Shown piece by piece: positions 13,640-15,268 of a stretch of 15,268 nt of DNA. The position numbers and the translations under genes were made by a program. The notes below the pieces were generated by a model. The model was given only the letters and a program-made list of their open reading frames with translations, did no database searches and had not been told where the DNA came from. The DNA lies in assembly GCA_016839955.1 (NCBI GenBank), contig JAEOTI010000287.1, positions 1 to 15,268 of the forward strand, written 5' to 3'. The stretch is from Candidatus Hodarchaeota archaeon. Lineage in GTDB: Archaea; Asgardarchaeota; Heimdallarchaeia; Hodarchaeales; YT1-057. Position 1 is the stretch's first letter. Each line of letters opens with the position of its first letter.

Positions 13640-14318
13640 TATTTTACTTCGCGAAGTAGATGTTATTGATCCCTGGTTAACAGAATTTGAGGTTTATGGT
13701 AAACTAAGCCCATTAATAATCTTTGATCGTGGTTATTGGAAAAAACAGCGATTTAAAGAGTTCGATCGTCATGGATGGGTGTAGCTCCTTCCCTTCAAGA
13801 AACACACATTGTTTGGTACCCAGTTAGAATTCTTGGAGTTCCCAATCACTCCAGAAAAACCCATATAGGGATTAGTTTGGCTAGTTGGTTATGATCATCC
13901 TTGGTGTCGAATTCTTGGGAAAGCATGTTCCACTGGTCCTGAACCTCGGGACATTCTAACGAATGTGTGGGATCTAAAAGCCACAACTCTTCTTGTTCTA
14001 CAAAAAGATCGTTGGGTGATCGAAGAACTTTTTAAGTGGTTAAAACAAAAAACACCCTTAATACAGCCTTTAGGTACTACTTTCCAGAAGTTTGCGGCCC
14101 AGTGTTTGATTTTGACAATCCTTTAACTAAAACTTTTGTATTTTCTCTTGTCGATCAATATTTCTCACTGGAAGACGGCTCTTACTCCATTACTTCAAGA
14201 TCTCCTGCATTCTGACAGAGGTCCATGGAGATCGTCCTCTTTAGGAAAAAACTCTTTCCTTTACAAGAGAATGATCACTAAAAAACAGAACTACTCGTTT
14301 TTTTGCAGGAGAATTTAA
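13638..14318 (+). pseudogene. IS4-family transposase remnant with three in-frame stops
   Basis: One frame stays open in meaning from 13638 to the TAA at 14316-14318 but is cut by TAG (13782-13784), TAG (13866-13868) and TAA (14124-14126); there is no frameshift. The second catalytic Asp is in IIFDRGYWKKQRFKEF. The C-terminal signature R-x3-E-x6-K is in DRWVIEELFKWLKQ and carries the catalytic Glu; its leading Tyr is replaced by Gln. After it comes the leucine-rich tail AAQCLILTIL and, past the third stop, LKLLYFLLSI and LLQDLLHSDRGPW. The N-terminal half with the first Asp is absent. Both TAG codons are one C-to-T change from CAG (Gln), as expected of decay. No start codon or promoter is seen, so no product is expected. 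Confidence 0.85.
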
Positions 14319-14320
14319 AT
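14295..14320 (-). repeat. Right terminal inverted repeat of the IS remnant
   Basis: Read on the minus strand it gives ATTTAAATTCTCCTGC and an A run, the partner of 13617-13639. It overlaps the last codons of the transposase frame, which is normal for a compact insertion sequence. Confidence 0.6.
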
Positions 14321-14339
14321 ATGGGTTAATTATCCCATA
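14320..14339. repeat. Near-perfect dyad just outside the IS right end
   Basis: TATGGG (14320-14325) and CCCATA (14334-14339) flank the palindrome TAATTA (14327-14332), with one T-T mismatch on each side. It may be a transcription terminator or an operator upstream of the secreted-protein gene, or belong to the IS end. Confidence 0.35.
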
Positions 14340-14445
14340 ATTGCTCTAATTTTTGTCACTTTCGTATTATTTCACCTTTTCTTATATGTTTTAACAATTA
14401 AAATAATAAATAAAAAATTAAAAAAAATTGTTTTAAAATTTATGT

Positions 14446-14451
14446 GTGATC
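14446..14451 (+). promoter_or_regulatory. GTGATC ribosome binding site of the secreted-protein gene
   Basis: GTGATC is complementary to the GAUCAC of archaeal 16S rRNA 3-prime ends and ends 3 bases before the ATG at 14455. The short spacing is usual for this downstream part of the archaeal Shine-Dalgarno. Farther up, CTTATATG (14381-14388) and the AT-rich stretch to 14440 could hold the TATA element. Confidence 0.6.
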
Positions 14452-14454
14452 ATT

Positions 14455-15268
14455 ATGAACAAAAAAAGATCATTTTTTGTGTCGTTAGTACTAATTGGGA
14501 TGATATTTCCAATATTAGGCATGAATTCTGTACACGATGCTCAAGCAGTCGTTAATTATAGTGTAACGGTTACAGTTTCAGGACTAAATATCCAAAATGA
14601 TATGGATGGTGGTGAGGAAGCTGAAGGAGATCTCTATGTACATGCGCCTGATGGAGATCATTTTTGGGGCCATTGGGAGGATCCTACGTATGTTAATGGA
14701 GATGCTTATGGATATACTCATTCATATACCTGTCAAGTACAATCTGTTGGAACTAAAATTTATTATTATCTCATGGACAACGATGGCGGAGCTTGGATGG
14801 GCATGGATGATGGTGATGATTACCTGGTTTCTTGTTATATAGTAATCAACGGAGTAGGATCTGGAACAGCTGCTAGCCCAAACCCATACCAGAAAAATTA
14901 TTTCTTTGGATCAACTTACGTCTACACTTCTTATGCTTCAGGTAAAGTTATTGAAGGTTGGTATTTGTATAACTCAATTTATTTTGAACTAACTGTTACT
15001 GAATATTCAGGTGGTGGTTGCCCTTATGCTGCTGGCTGGAATGGTCAAGAATATGTGGCTGAAAATAATCTTATGCCTGTTGCAGAGAAATATTTCCCTG
15101 ATGGTGGAACAGATGTCCAAGACTACTATCAATTTATTAATCCACTCGTACCTGATGAAAACGGGCAATATCGCACACGTATCGTCGAGTTTGAAAATGA
15201 ACATTCTTTCTTCGATCAAGTGAAACTGATATCTATAGACCATGCATCAGGCACAAATGTTGTAGTGG
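14455..15268 (+). CDS. Secreted protein, N-terminal 271 residues (runs off right edge)
   Basis: The frame is open from ATG 14455 to the window end without a stop. Residues 1-31 are a signal peptide: basic MNKKR, a hydrophobic core (FFVSLVLIGMIFPILG), and a likely cleavage after AQA. Residues 33-185 are beta-rich with an acidic start (GLNIQNDMDGGEEAEGDLYV), like the calcium-binding C2-like or beta-sandwich modules found in archaeal exoproteins. Residues about 189-263 carry CPYAAGWNGQEYVAENNLMP, DYYQFINPLVPDENGQYRTR and EFENEHSFFDQVKLISIDH. I recall this arrangement of Cys-Pro-Tyr, Trp-Asn-Gly, then a Tyr-rich and a D-Q-V-K-L block from large secreted archaeal proteins of unknown function. It is more GC-rich than most of the window, as secreted, Gly- and Asp-rich proteins often are. 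Its job cannot be named; a surface or extracellular protein is likely. The C-terminus, possibly a membrane or sorting anchor, lies beyond the edge. Confidence 0.85.
   Translation, partial: MNKKRSFFVSLVLIGMIFPILGMNSVHDAQAVVNYSVTVTVSGLNIQNDMDGGEEAEGDLYVHAPDGDHFWGHWEDPTYVNGDAYGYTHSYTCQVQSVGTKIYYYLMDNDGGAWMGMDDGDDYLVSCYIVINGVGSGTAASPNPYQKNYFFGSTYVYTSYASGKVIEGWYLYNSIYFELTVTEYSGGGCPYAAGWNGQEYVAENNLMPVAEKYFPDGGTDVQDYYQFINPLVPDENGQYRTRIVEFENEHSFFDQVKLISIDHASGTNVVV

Larger units (their letters stand above)
13617..14320 (+). mobile_element. Internally deleted, inactive IS4-like insertion sequence
   Basis: About 700 bp bounded by imperfect terminal inverted repeats (13617-13639 and 14295-14320) and filled by a broken transposase frame. 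Full IS4-family elements are usually about 1.3-1.6 kb, so roughly half is missing. The loss is at the left: the frame begins just inside the left repeat but already past the first catalytic Asp. I see no clear target-site duplication at the edges. The element fills most of the gap between DP1 and the secreted-protein gene. Confidence 0.7.

Noticed and set aside
13645..13658. 14-bp palindrome TACTTCGCGAAGTA
   Set aside because: It lies inside the decayed transposase frame and is explained as coding sequence; no gene nearby would use it.
13638..14126. Readthrough of two in-frame TAG codons (pyrrolysine-like) in the transposase frame
   Set aside because: A third stop in the same frame is TAA, the N-terminal half is missing, and both TAGs are explained by C-to-T decay of CAG. 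No Pyl genes are in the window.
1..15268. CRISPR arrays, rRNA genes or tandem repeats
   Set aside because: No regularly spaced repeats and no rRNA-like segments were seen.

Overview
The window looks like an AT-rich archaeal chromosome segment. Archaeal markers are a Pol D small subunit (DP1, 11946-13508), a tRNA-Ser(CGA) with a 17-nt intron at 37/38 flanked by a bulge-helix-bulge, TTG/GTG starts, and a GTGATC-type ribosome binding site. Several proteins have a eukaryote-like flavour: a full-length CD36/LIMP-2-type two-membrane-span protein, a 23-residue leucine-rich-repeat protein and a TPR protein. Together these suggest an Asgard archaeon, perhaps Heimdallarchaeia-like. The lineage is an inference; no rRNA or ribosomal protein gene is present to settle it.

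Layout from left to right. 1-602 (minus) is the N-terminal part of a TPR protein that runs off the left edge. 804-2627 (minus) is the CD36-family protein. 2750-3085 (plus) is a small MazG-type nucleotide pyrophosphohydrolase that needs a CTG start. 3107-4408 (minus) is a threonine-synthase-fold protein whose PLP-binding Lys is replaced by Arg and which ends in a winged helix. It diverges across 106 bp from the pdxS-pdxT operon (4515-6118, plus), which makes PLP. 6119-6554 is non-coding with overlapping hairpins. 6555-7388 (minus) is an unrecognised protein. Across 411 bp of AT-rich DNA it diverges from a response regulator with a long non-DNA-binding C-terminus (7800-9119), followed by an orphan m4C-type DNA methyltransferase (9151-9987). 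A zinc-ribbon plus double winged-helix protein (9994-10617, minus) converges on the methyltransferase. 10915-11562 is the LRR protein. Then come tRNA-Leu(CAG), tRNA-Ser(CGA) and DP1 (minus). 13617-14320 is a shrunken, dead IS4-like element with recognisable terminal repeats. 14455-15268 is the start of a secreted protein running off the right edge.

How the genes work together. The clearest unit is 3107-6118. PdxS and PdxT form the two-subunit PLP synthase. The divergent gene encodes what looks like a catalytically dead PLP-enzyme fold joined to a DNA-binding winged helix. I infer that it senses PLP (or a related amino-acid ligand) and controls pdxST, a functional parallel to bacterial PdxR built on an unrelated PLP fold. 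The CD36-like protein is the other standout, because this family is known mainly from eukaryotic membranes. The remaining genes look like independent single units.
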